This document shows positions 54,908 to 64,000 of a stretch of 64,000 bases of DNA, piece by piece. The notes under the pieces are model-generated. The model did not search any database and was not told where the DNA came from. It saw nothing but the letters and a program-made list of their open reading frames with translations. Within the stretch, counting starts at the first letter, position 1. Every line of letters starts with the position of its first letter. Source of the stretch: Flavobacterium fluviale (GTDB lineage Bacteria > Bacteroidota > Bacteroidia > Flavobacteriales > Flavobacteriaceae). A program made the position numbers and the translations under genes. The stretch covers positions 2,480,001-2,544,000 of the forward strand of contig NZ_CP030261.1 of NCBI RefSeq assembly GCF_003312915.1, read 5' to 3'.

Positions 54908-55141
54908 ATGGATCAAGATAAAAAACAACTCATCAAATTAGCACACACCAAAATGCCTTTCGGGAAATACGAAGGCAGATTTTTAATTGATCTTCCAGAA
55001 TACTACGTAGTTTGGTATCATAATAAAGGTTTTCCAAAAGGAGAATTAGGGCAGCAGCTGCAATTGATATACGAATTGAAGTTAAATGGCTTAGAAGAAT
55101 TGATTCGAAATATTAAGAAGCAATATCCGAAACCATTGTAA
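54908..55141 (+). CDS. DUF3820 family small protein
   Basis: A 77-residue protein with the DUF3820 pattern: MPFGKYEGRFLIDLPEYYVVWYHNKGFPKGELGQQLQLIYELKLN. The family is small, cytosolic and of unknown role, sometimes linked to quorum-regulated virulence factors in other bacteria. It stands alone between repeats and the pyrG promoter. Confidence 0.8.
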   Translation: MDQDKKQLIKLAHTKMPFGKYEGRFLIDLPEYYVVWYHNKGFPKGELGQQLQLIYELKLNGLEELIRNIKKQYPKPL

Positions 55142-55257
55142 TAGACTTTTAGCGATTGATATATTTTTAAATAATTAGATAAAAAGTTGGTTATAATATT
55201 TGAAAAAATCATAAAAGCTAGATAAAGAATAACATATTGAAAGGTTTTCTTTTAATT

Positions 55258-55330
55258 TAAAAAAGCTAAAAATCTTGCAATCTAAAATTCTAAAAATCTA
55301 AGAAGTCTAATGTTCAAATTGTCTAATTAA
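55258..55330. repeat. AATCTAAAATTCTAAAAATCTAAG repeat tract
   Basis: Short, diverged repeats of TCTAAAATTCTAAAAATC, related to the AAGGTTCTAAG family, upstream of pyrG. Confidence 0.4.
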
Positions 55331-56998
<1,668 letters not shown>

Positions 56999-57077
56999 TT
57001 AATATTTTGAGAAGTTTGTAACTTTTGAGATAAACTCAGTACTAATAGACTTCAACGAATAACTTTTTTAAATTATA

Positions 57078-58991
57078 ATGGAAGAAAAAAAATTTGACCT
57101 CAATTCGATCATTGGTTTTGTATTGATATTCGGAATTTTGATTTGGATAATGTACCAAAATCAGCCTTCTGATAAAGAAATTGCTGCTGAAAAAGCCAAG
57201 AAAGAATTAGTCGCAAAACAAGAAGCACAAGCAAAAGCTGATAAAGCTAAAACAGCATCATTGCCAGTTGCAGCGGTAACTCCAGGAGATACCTTACAAT
57301 TGGCTCAATTGCAAAAAACTTTAGGTGGATTTGCTTACTCTGCAACGCTTCCTTCTGCTAAAGAGGCTTTTACTACAATCGAAAACGAAAAGATTAAACT
57401 TAAAATCGCCAATAAAGGTGGTTATATTGTTGAGGCTACTTTAAAAGAATTCGAAAAAATTAGAAAAGGTTCTGGTCAATTGGTTGAGTTAATCAAAAAC
57501 AATAACTCGAGCTTAAATTTACAGCTTCTTACTACGGATAATAGAACTTTAAGTTCTAAAGATTTATATTTTGAGCCGACATTAGAAAAAATTGGTGCAG
57601 ATCAAGTTTTATCTATGCGTTTAAAAGCAGGTGCTAACGAATTTTTAGAATATAAATACATCCTTAAGCCAAATGATTATTTAGTTGGTTTTGATATTCG
57701 TTCTCAAGGATTAAACAGAGTTTTAAATTCTGCTAAACCAGTTGATTTACAATGGGATTTGAAAACGTATAGAAATGAAAAAAGTATTTCTTACGAAAAT
57801 CGTTATGCTCAAATTGATTATAAATACAACGAATCAAAATACAGCAACGTAAGTTCTCATGGGCAAGGAAAGGAGGAAACTCCTGAAAAAGTAAGTTTCG
57901 TAGCTTTCAAGCAGCACTTCTTCACGACTATTTTGGCTACAGAAAAACCATTTGAAACTTCAAAATTACAATCTGACGATTTAGTGAAAGATGAAAAGAT
58001 CGACACTGTTTTTACCAAACAGTTTAGAGCTAATCTGCCTTTGGCATTCTCAAATGGTGAGATTGATTACAAAATGAGTTTGTATTTTGGTCCTGCTGAT
58101 TACAAAACATTAAAATCTTACGATAAGAATTTCGAAAAAATCATTCCTTTAGGCTGGGGAATTTTTGGATGGATTAATAAATTTATCTTTATTCCGTTAT
58201 TTGGGTTTTTAAGTTCAACAATTGGATTGTCTTTAGGAATCGCTATTATTATTTTTACAATTATTATCAAATTGGCTATGTCGCCAATTACGTATAAATC
58301 ATTCTTGTCTCAGGCTAAAATGAAAGTTTTAAGACCTGATATTGCAGAATTGGGAGAAAAATTCAAAAAAGACCCAATGAAGAAACAACAGGAAACAATG
58401 AAACTGTACAATAAAGCAGGAGTAAACCCAATGGCAGGATGTATCCCGGCATTGATTCAGCTTCCTTTTATGTATGCGTCGTTCCAGTTTTTCCCTGCAG
58501 CATTTGAATTAAGACAAAAAAGTTTCCTTTGGGCAGACGATTTATCATCTTTTGACTCGGTTGTGAAATTACCATTTACTATTCCGATGTACGGAGATCA
58601 CATCAGTTTGTTCCCAATTTTGGCGGCAATTGCAATTTTCTTCTACATGAAAATGACATCTGGAGATCAGCAAATGGCAGCGCCTCAGCAGGAAGGTATG
58701 CCGGATATGGCAAAAATGATGAAGATCATGATTTATGTTTCGCCATTAATGATGTTGATTTTCTTTAATAGTTATGGTGCAGGTTTAAGTTTATATAACT
58801 TTATCTCCAACTTAATTACTATCGGTATTATGTTTGTTATTAAAAATTACATCGTAGACAGCGAAAAAATTCACGCACAGATTCAAGAGAACAAACAAAG
58901 AGAGCCTAAAAAGCCAAGTAAGTTTCAACAACGTCTTCAAGAGGTAATGGAACAACAAGAAGCAGCAAAAGCTCAGAATAAAAAGAAGTAA
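57078..58991 (+). CDS. yidC: Membrane protein insertase YidC
   Basis: A 637-residue inner-membrane insertase. A first helix (IIGFVLIFGILIWIMYQNQ) is followed by a large periplasmic beta domain. The five-helix YidC core follows (GWGIFGWINKFIFIPLFGFLSS, TIIIKLAMSPITYKSFLSQAKM, NPMAGCIPALIQLPFMYASFQFF and LMMLIFFNSYGAGLSLY), and a basic tail (EQQEAAKAQNKKK) ends it. It inserts and folds membrane proteins, alone or with Sec. It ends in a strong terminator. Confidence 0.96.
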   Translation: MEEKKFDLNSIIGFVLIFGILIWIMYQNQPSDKEIAAEKAKKELVAKQEAQAKADKAKTASLPVAAVTPGDTLQLAQLQKTLGGFAYSATLPSAKEAFTTIENEKIKLKIANKGGYIVEATLKEFEKIRKGSGQLVELIKNNNSSLNLQLLTTDNRTLSSKDLYFEPTLEKIGADQVLSMRLKAGANEFLEYKYILKPNDYLVGFDIRSQGLNRVLNSAKPVDLQWDLKTYRNEKSISYENRYAQIDYKYNESKYSNVSSHGQGKEETPEKVSFVAFKQHFFTTILATEKPFETSKLQSDDLVKDEKIDTVFTKQFRANLPLAFSNGEIDYKMSLYFGPADYKTLKSYDKNFEKIIPLGWGIFGWINKFIFIPLFGFLSSTIGLSLGIAIIIFTIIIKLAMSPITYKSFLSQAKMKVLRPDIAELGEKFKKDPMKKQQETMKLYNKAGVNPMAGCIPALIQLPFMYASFQFFPAAFELRQKSFLWADDLSSFDSVVKLPFTIPMYGDHISLFPILAAIAIFFYMKMTSGDQQMAAPQQEGMPDMAKMMKIMIYVSPLMMLIFFNSYGAGLSLYNFISNLITIGIMFVIKNYIVDSEKIHAQIQENKQREPKKPSKFQQRLQEVMEQQEAAKAQNKKK

Positions 58992-59009
58992 TTCTATTCT
59001 CAATAAAAC

Positions 59010-59050
59010 AAAGAAACCGTCTCGTTAAAAACGAGACGGTTTCTTTTTTA
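59010..59050. terminator. Bidirectional terminator between yidC and the fasciclin gene
   Basis: AAAGAAACCGTCTCGT pairs perfectly with ACGAGACGGTTTCTTT around a short loop, with T on the yidC side. It ends yidC and can end the convergent fasciclin gene. Confidence 0.92.
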
Positions 59051-59063
59051 CAATTAGTTTTAT

Positions 59064-60044
59064 CTAAAATTTAGGTAGTAAAACCTTGTCAATGACATGA
59101 ATTATTCCATTTGAACACTGTACATCGGTTGCAATAATATTACTGATTCGATTGCTGGCATCGGTGATTTTTGCACCGCCAGTTAGGTTAACCGTAAAAT
59201 TTTGGCTGGCAAAAGTATTAACTACTTGTCCGTTTGTCAAAGCAGATGATTGAACATTTGCACCAGTAACGACGTGATATTTTAAAGTAGTTTCTAAGAC
59301 ACTAGCTGGAATAGCAGGAAGACCTGAAAATCCAGCTTCAGTTAAGAAACTTGTAAAAGCTGTATTTGTAGGTGCAAAAACCGTGAAAGGTGAATTTGCA
59401 GTTCCAGATAATGTTGCAGCAAAACCCGATGAAGCATTATAGGTCAAAGCAGCAACCAGTGTGGCGAAATTTTTATTGGCTACTGCATGGTTTACAATAG
59501 TCGGCAGTCCGATAACGCCGTCTACGATGTGAATAACACCATTAGAAGCTTCAATATCTGCAGTTGTTACCACAGCGCCTCCATTTGTTTTTCCTCCGTT
59601 AATATCAACTCCTGTACCTTTTTCCAGATACATACTAATAGTGTTTGCAGTTGAAGCACTTCCTTTCGCTAAAGTTTTTACATATCCAGTAGCTATTTCA
59701 GAGGATTTTACTTTTGTACTTAAAACGTGATTCAGTAAAATTTCTTTTAAAGCAGGAACAGGAACAGCATTAAGATTAGCATATCCATTTGCTTGTAAAA
59801 AAGCGGTAAACGCTGTATTTGTTGGCGCAAAAACGGTAAATGTACCAGAAGAGTTCAATGTGGTCGCCAAATCTGCTTTTTCCAAAGCAGCAACCAGCGA
59901 GCTCAGATTAGGATTTGTTTTCGCGATCGCCACAATCGTTTGTGGTTGTTGTGGATCATCATCATTATCATCGTTGCTGCATGAAATACTGACGAAAGCA
60001 ATTAATGCTAATAAGGCAATTAAATTAAATTTGATTGTTTTCAT
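59064..60044 (-). CDS. Fasciclin-domain lipoprotein
   Basis: A 326-residue lipoprotein (lipobox AFVSISC, then an Asp-rich linker) with two FAS1 domains (about 37-170 and 175-325). Each has a PNLSSLVAALEKADLA-like start, an FAPTNTAFTAFL core and an IHVIDKVLLP-type end. FAS1 domains are adhesion modules. It is probably on the outer membrane. It is convergent with yidC across a terminator. Confidence 0.93.
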   Translation of the reverse strand: MKTIKFNLIALLALIAFVSISCSNDDNDDDPQQPQTIVAIAKTNPNLSSLVAALEKADLATTLNSSGTFTVFAPTNTAFTAFLQANGYANLNAVPVPALKEILLNHVLSTKVKSSEIATGYVKTLAKGSASTANTISMYLEKGTGVDINGGKTNGGAVVTTADIEASNGVIHIVDGVIGLPTIVNHAVANKNFATLVAALTYNASSGFAATLSGTANSPFTVFAPTNTAFTSFLTEAGFSGLPAIPASVLETTLKYHVVTGANVQSSALTNGQVVNTFASQNFTVNLTGGAKITDASNRISNIIATDVQCSNGIIHVIDKVLLPKF

Positions 60045-60247
60045 AATATAGTTTTTTTGTGTTTGTCACTACTAAGTTATCTAATTTTGTTTAATTAAAA
60101 TTTAAAATGATTAAACATTTATTAAAATTAGTATATATTTAACTTTTGTTTATTGTTCTGGTTTTTAGTGAATTATGATTTTTATCCCTTTTTAAAAGGA
60201 TTCTCTATCTTTAAAATGTTAAATTGTTTTTTTTGTTTATAAAGCTC

Positions 60248-60276
60248 TTGTTATACTTAAAATGGTTATATTTTTG
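60248..60276 (+). promoter_or_regulatory. Promoter of the YwqK/MORN protein gene
   Basis: TTG (60248-60250) and TATTTTTG (60269-60276) with an 18-base gap, 44 bases before the ATG. Confidence 0.55.
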
Positions 60277-60320
60277 TAATACTAAAACTCAATTTTTGTT
60301 GTTATATAGAAAAATAGATT

Positions 60321-61031
60321 ATGAAAAAATTTTGGATTTTATTTTTAATAAGTATTGTGTCTTATTCACAAGAATCTAACAAGGTAGATGCTAACGGTAA
60401 AAAAGACGGTCTTTGGAAAGGTATTTACACCGAATCGAAGCGTCCTCGTTACGAGGGAACTTTTGATCACGGAAAAGAAACTGGTATTTTTAAATTTTTT
60501 GATGATACCAAAAAAGGAGATATTGTAGCTACAAGGGATTTTAGTGCCAATGACGGAAGTTCCTATACTATTTTTTATGACCAAAATAAAAACAAGGTAA
60601 GCGAAGGTAAAGAAGTTGGAAAGTCTCGTGAAGGCGAATGGAAATACTACCATAAAGCTTCTAAAGTTTTAATGACTGTTGAAAACTATAAAAACGGAAA
60701 GCTTGAAGGTTTGAGAACCATTTATTATCCTAATGAAAAAGTGGCAGAAGAGATGATGTATAAAAATGGTTTAAAAGAAGGAGCTTACAAAAAAATGGGT
60801 CAGGACGGAACCCTTTTGGAAGAGTCTAATTTTAAAAATAACGAATATAATGGCGACGCTGTTTTTTATGATTCAGATAAATCTGTTGCTTCTAAAGGCA
60901 AATTCGTAAATGGTAAAAAAGCAGGAATCTGGCAGTTTTATCAAAAAGGAAAATTGGTAAAAGAAGTAAATATGAGTGATCCAAAAAACACCAACAAAGC
61001 TTCTGAAAAAGGGCCGGCACCCAAAAAATAG
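60321..61031 (+). CDS. Exported YwqK/MORN-repeat protein
   Basis: The 236-residue protein starts with a signal peptide (MKKFWILFLISIVSYSQ). It then has about seven short repeats of the MORN/YwqK type: DGLWKGIYTESKRPRYEGTFDHGKETG, REGEWKYYHKASKVLMTVENYKNGKLEGL and KAGIWQFYQKGKLVKEV. Such repeats form beta meanders and are linked to membrane association or to antitoxin-like families, but no partner toxin is adjacent. A role in the envelope is inferred. Confidence 0.82.
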   Translation: MKKFWILFLISIVSYSQESNKVDANGKKDGLWKGIYTESKRPRYEGTFDHGKETGIFKFFDDTKKGDIVATRDFSANDGSSYTIFYDQNKNKVSEGKEVGKSREGEWKYYHKASKVLMTVENYKNGKLEGLRTIYYPNEKVAEEMMYKNGLKEGAYKKMGQDGTLLEESNFKNNEYNGDAVFYDSDKSVASKGKFVNGKKAGIWQFYQKGKLVKEVNMSDPKNTNKASEKGPAPKK

Positions 61032-61077
61032 TCACTTATTACATTTGTAATTACTTCATTCAAAATAAAAAAGAAAA

Positions 61078-61115
61078 AGAATAAATTGTTTACATTTGGG
61101 TAACCAATTTATTCT
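61078..61115. promoter_or_regulatory. Inverted repeat surrounding the -7 box of the DUF4956 gene
   Basis: AGAATAAATTG (61078-61088) is exactly mirrored by CAATTTATTCT (61105-61115), and part of the loop also pairs. TACATTTG (61091-61098), a full -7 match, lies within the loop. The gene starts 5 bp downstream at 61121, so the repeat could be an operator over the promoter. Confidence 0.5.
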
Positions 61116-61120
61116 AACCA

Positions 61121-61678
61121 ATGGATTTACGTGAACTTTTAGGGAGATTTCTGCTGTTGTTTCTTTCAATTTTGGTTTTATATTTTTTCTCCAATAGAAA
61201 GGATAACGCAACCATAAATCCACTAATGGTAATTGTTGGCTTGTGTACATTTTCACTGTGTTATCTTTTTACCAAAATAGAAATCGGAGTTGGAATTGGG
61301 TTTGGATTATTTGCAATTTTTTCAATACTTCGATTCAGAACGCAGTCTTTTACCGTAAATGCTGTGATCTTTCTGTTTGCGACCATTACATTATCGATTT
61401 TAGATATTATGTATCCTTTTGAAAAGATTGAATTGTTGTTGTTTTTTCAAATAATAATAATCGGATTTTATGTTATTGCTTCGATTATTGTCAATAAAAA
61501 AGCTTCTAAATACTTAAATTCGGTCGATGTCAAAATTCCGCTTGACGAGAATTTTTCTCTTAATCAGGAGTTTATTAGAAAATCTATTCAAGAAAAAATT
61601 AAAATAGAAGATTTTGATTTTAGAATTGTCTTAATCAACACCGCTGCAAACGAAATAGATTTATTGGTTTTTTATTAA
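61121..61678 (+). CDS. DUF4956 family membrane protein
   Basis: A 185-residue protein with about four membrane helices (LLLFLSILVLYFF, LMVIVGLCTFSLCYLF, GVGIGFGLFAIFSILRF and the one around LFFQIIIIGFYVIASIIV). The soluble C-terminal domain contains DVKIPLDENFSLNQEFIRKSIQEKI. This matches DUF4956, of unknown function. Its stop overlaps the stop of the next gene by 3 bp in convergent orientation. Confidence 0.85.
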   Translation: MDLRELLGRFLLLFLSILVLYFFSNRKDNATINPLMVIVGLCTFSLCYLFTKIEIGVGIGFGLFAIFSILRFRTQSFTVNAVIFLFATITLSILDIMYPFEKIELLLFFQIIIIGFYVIASIIVNKKASKYLNSVDVKIPLDENFSLNQEFIRKSIQEKIKIEDFDFRIVLINTAANEIDLLVFY

Positions 61679-63552
61679 TCATTAAAAGGTCGAACCTGTT
61701 TAATATACAAATCTCTTTTTTCGCCGACAATCTTAAACTCAATATCTACGGGATGAAATTGGTTTTTACGCCAATAACGATACATTTTGGTTTCGATTTT
61801 TTTACTGACAGTATATAAATTACTCATTTCTTTTCTGCTCAATAAAGGCTCATTATTATTCAAATTGGAATTTGAAGTATAATCAATATCAAAATCTGTT
61901 TCGTCTTTTCCATCGTTAAAATGATAAGCAACAAACTGCTCGCATATTTCTCCTTTTTCTGGTTTTACAACTGAGTTTTCGCCTTTTTGAATATTAACGG
62001 TAATTCCAGGAAAATTTTTTCTAAAAATATTTTTTGTGATAATAACTCCATTTGACAGCTCATCAGGAAAAGAGCGATGCACTAAAACGCCCATAGCTAT
62101 ATTTTGCTGATCGATTCCGAAAAGTTCTCGCTCGTTGTACGATGCTTCATTCCAAGTACTTGCCCAAACTTGTTTGATCGCTTTTTCGAATGTTTTAATG
62201 CTGTCGCCAAGAATTCCAGTTTTAGAATCGTACAATCCAGCGCCATTAAAATCATCTAAATCTTCTGCATTTGTAGAAGATCTAAACCTGAAATTTTTGA
62301 ATTGAGCATTTTTAAACGCCAGATTTAGTTTTGAAATTAATTCGGGATCGACAGGTTCTTTTTTAATAGCCTCTCTAATTTTTTTCAGCTGTTTAGTAAT
62401 CCATACTGCTGAATCTTTGTTCGGATAAGCTAGAAGTTCTGCGATCAACGGAGAAATTGAAGTTTTTTGAATATGCTTCGTATAAAAATAGAACGGAATA
62501 GCATGCGCATCTTCTGGAGTTTTAAACGGAATTTCTTTTGAAATCGCAATTAAATAGGCCATGTTCTGAGCTTTCGAACCAATATAATTTACGCCTTTCT
62601 TAGGAATTTCGGATAGATTAACCAGCTCAGTTACACTGTTGTCAATTGTTAGTTTTTTCCTTTTTTCAGTGGTTTTTGTCGGTATTTTTTTAGTAGTTTC
62701 TTTGATATAAAAAGTATCAACTTCTATTTTTAATTCTACTTTTTTAGAAAGCTGTTTCTTGATATTATTGTCCTTTTCAATATCGGTGTACGCCATAATG
62801 GGGATCTTTCTGTTCTTTCCCAGAAGAACCAAATGACTTAAAGGAGTTTGAAGTTCGTTTACAATAATACCTCGAACGTTTGGCAGGATATCTGGTGTTC
62901 CATCCAAAATAATAATTTCATCTGGATTTGGTTTTAATGTTTCTAATTCTTTGATTTTATATTTTTTTAGAATTCCGATGTTGCTGCCGCCAACAACTTC
63001 TTGGTATTTAATTTCATTAAAAATATAATCTGATTTTACGCAGGGAATTGATAATTTTTGCTGTTGAAACCATTGCATTAGTTCGGGGTTATTCAAATAA
63101 AATTTTAAATGCTGTCCGACAAAAGTGGAGTTTTTGACTAAATTGAAAAATCGCTCAATTAGTGCAATTGGCATATGATCTGACGCGGCGAGTTCGAAAA
63201 TCCATTTTTCAGTTCCTTTTATGTGATTTAGATTTCCGAGTAAAAAGTCTCGGTCTTTTTCGGTGTCGCTGTAATTTCTATTATTAAAAACATCCAGATC
63301 TTGACCATATCCCAAATAATCTGTTGCAAAATCATAATGCAGTAAAATTAGACTGCTGTTGAAATAATACATTTTCTGTTTTCGCAAGTCGTACATAACT
63401 TTAACCGATTCGATATTTGAGAATTTATCCGACAAGGGTTTTCCTCTAAATGCTTTGTAAGCTTCGTAATTAGGAAGAGACGAAACAAATCGCTGCGCAC
63501 TTAAAGTTGTTAATGCGAACAAGAAAAATAGGCCGTAAATGTATTTTTTCAT
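61675..63552 (-). CDS. Exported PEP-synthase-like protein with swapped domain order
   Basis: The 625-residue protein begins with a signal peptide (LFALTTLSAQ). A novel N-terminal part is followed by a phosphohistidine-like segment (TPLSHLVLLGKNRKIP, His240). After it comes an ATP-grasp domain (IGSKAQNMAYL near 325, FRFRSSTNAEDLDDFNGAGLYDS at 421-443, QVWASTWNEAS at 461-471 and a final YIKQVRP). The catalytic and nucleotide motifs agree with pyruvate, phosphate dikinase/PEP synthase-type N-domains. The His domain comes before the ATP-grasp, opposite to PEP synthase. Its location in the envelope is odd because ATP is not expected there. Confidence 0.85.
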   Translation of the reverse strand: MKKYIYGLFFLFALTTLSAQRFVSSLPNYEAYKAFRGKPLSDKFSNIESVKVMYDLRKQKMYYFNSSLILLHYDFATDYLGYGQDLDVFNNRNYSDTEKDRDFLLGNLNHIKGTEKWIFELAASDHMPIALIERFFNLVKNSTFVGQHLKFYLNNPELMQWFQQQKLSIPCVKSDYIFNEIKYQEVVGGSNIGILKKYKIKELETLKPNPDEIIILDGTPDILPNVRGIIVNELQTPLSHLVLLGKNRKIPIMAYTDIEKDNNIKKQLSKKVELKIEVDTFYIKETTKKIPTKTTEKRKKLTIDNSVTELVNLSEIPKKGVNYIGSKAQNMAYLIAISKEIPFKTPEDAHAIPFYFYTKHIQKTSISPLIAELLAYPNKDSAVWITKQLKKIREAIKKEPVDPELISKLNLAFKNAQFKNFRFRSSTNAEDLDDFNGAGLYDSKTGILGDSIKTFEKAIKQVWASTWNEASYNERELFGIDQQNIAMGVLVHRSFPDELSNGVIITKNIFRKNFPGITVNIQKGENSVVKPEKGEICEQFVAYHFNDGKDETDFDIDYTSNSNLNNNEPLLSRKEMSNLYTVSKKIETKMYRYWRKNQFHPVDIEFKIVGEKRDLYIKQVRPFND

Positions 63553-63633
63553 TCTATTGAAATTGAAGAATAAATGTACTTAAAAAAGTAATAAGTTTTA
63601 TCTACTGCAGGATTGCTTAAAGTAATCAAAACC

Positions 63634-63667
63634 TTTGTGTAATTTTCTATTATTTGGCGTACCTTTG
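63634..63667 (+). promoter_or_regulatory. Promoter of mnmA
   Basis: TTTG (63634-63637) and TACCTTTG (63660-63667), separated by 22 bases, 27 bases before the ATG. Confidence 0.5.
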
Positions 63668-63694
63668 CAACCTTAAAAAATTAAAGATTTCAAA

Positions 63695-64000
63695 ATGAAA
63701 CGAGTAGTTGTTGGACTTTCAGGTGGAGTAGATTCTAGTGTTGCGGCGTATTTACTACAGCAGCAAGGATACGAAGTTATTGGCCTTTTTATGAAAAACT
63801 GGCACGATGATTCGGTTACTATTTCTAACGAATGTCCTTGGCTTGAAGACAGTAATGATGCTTTGCTTGTTGCTGAAAAACTTGGAATACCGTTTCAAAC
63901 TGTTGATTTAAGCGAAGAGTACAAAGAAAAAATCGTTGACTATATGTTTAACGAATACGAAAAAGGAAGAACTCCAAATCCTGATGTACTTTGTAACCGC
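63695..64000 (+). CDS. mnmA: tRNA-specific 2-thiouridylase MnmA, 5' part
   Basis: The first 102 residues are present, and the gene runs out of the window. The PP-loop ATP pyrophosphatase motif ([18 protein letters not shown]), the FMKNWHDD segment and [21 protein letters not shown] are typical of MnmA, which thiolates U34 of Lys, Glu and Gln tRNAs. The TPNPDVLCN motif near the cut end holds one catalytic cysteine (NPDVLC). Confidence 0.94.
   Translation, partial: MKRVVVGLSGGVDSSVAAYLLQQQGYEVIGLFMKNWHDDSVTISNECPWLEDSNDALLVAEKLGIPFQTVDLSEEYKEKIVDYMFNEYEKGRTPNPDVLCNR

Noticed and set aside
60321..61031. Toxin-antitoxin assignment of the YwqK-like protein
   Set aside because: The protein has a signal peptide and no adjacent toxin gene. 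The family name alone is not evidence of an antitoxin.

Overview
The window is chromosomal DNA of a Flavobacterium-like member of the Bacteroidota, close to F. johnsoniae in gene content. Supporting signs are low GC with A/T-rich spacers, Bacteroidota -7 boxes (TAnnTTTG) ahead of many genes, a SusC/SusD pair, the gliding lipoprotein GldI, class II and class III glutamine synthetases, lipoproteins with Bacteroidota-type signal peptides, and short dispersed intergenic repeats. No rRNA, tRNA, CRISPR array, transposase or prophage was seen.

Layout. 1-989: secreted-protein gene broken by two single-base frameshifts and cut by the window edge. 1158-8901: TerC-type membrane protein, divergent GSII and GSIII, a possible small RNA, purM and two small unknowns. 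9027-13666: two GH92 alpha-mannosidases; the first has Gln where the family has its catalytic acid Glu. 13953-19990: M61 peptidase lipoprotein, DUF2805, fatty-acid hydroxylase, aquaporin, DoxX-like protein, EamA transporter. 20208-24148: two secreted cyclophilin-FKBP fusions, GldI and a DHH nanoRNase. 24457-32509: CLC transporter (possibly fluoride type), RidA, CbpM/CbpA co-chaperones, MFS transporter with PoxB-type pyruvate oxidase, small secreted proteins. 32732-38802: guaA, two LysM proteins, OsmC. 38931-54610: an amino-sugar glycan utilisation locus. 54908-64000: DUF3820, pyrG-yidC, fasciclin lipoprotein, YwqK/MORN protein, DUF4956, a secreted PEP-synthase-like protein and the 5' part of mnmA.

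The most interesting unit is 38931-54610. A minus-strand operon (SusC, SusD, a DUF3472 lipoprotein and a GH109-like enzyme) and a plus-strand set (GHMP kinase, nucleotidyltransferase, sugar MFS, NagB fused to a PIG-L deacetylase) flank a LacI-family regulator and a CBM9-like protein. The two outward promoters carry near-identical blocks of about 85 bp in inverted orientation. Each holds two 14-bp palindromes 23 bp apart, then a -33 TTG and a -7 TAGTTTCG. The palindromes lie upstream of the -33 element in both copies, which suggests that the LacI-family protein activates rather than blocks transcription. I infer import and breakdown of a GalNAc/GlcNAc-containing glycan, with the NagB-PIG-L fusion possibly doing both deacetylation and deamination.

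Housekeeping genes (purM, guaA, pyrG, yidC, mnmA) are intact, apart from mnmA being cut by the window end. All functions come from reading motifs and family resemblance; no database search was run.
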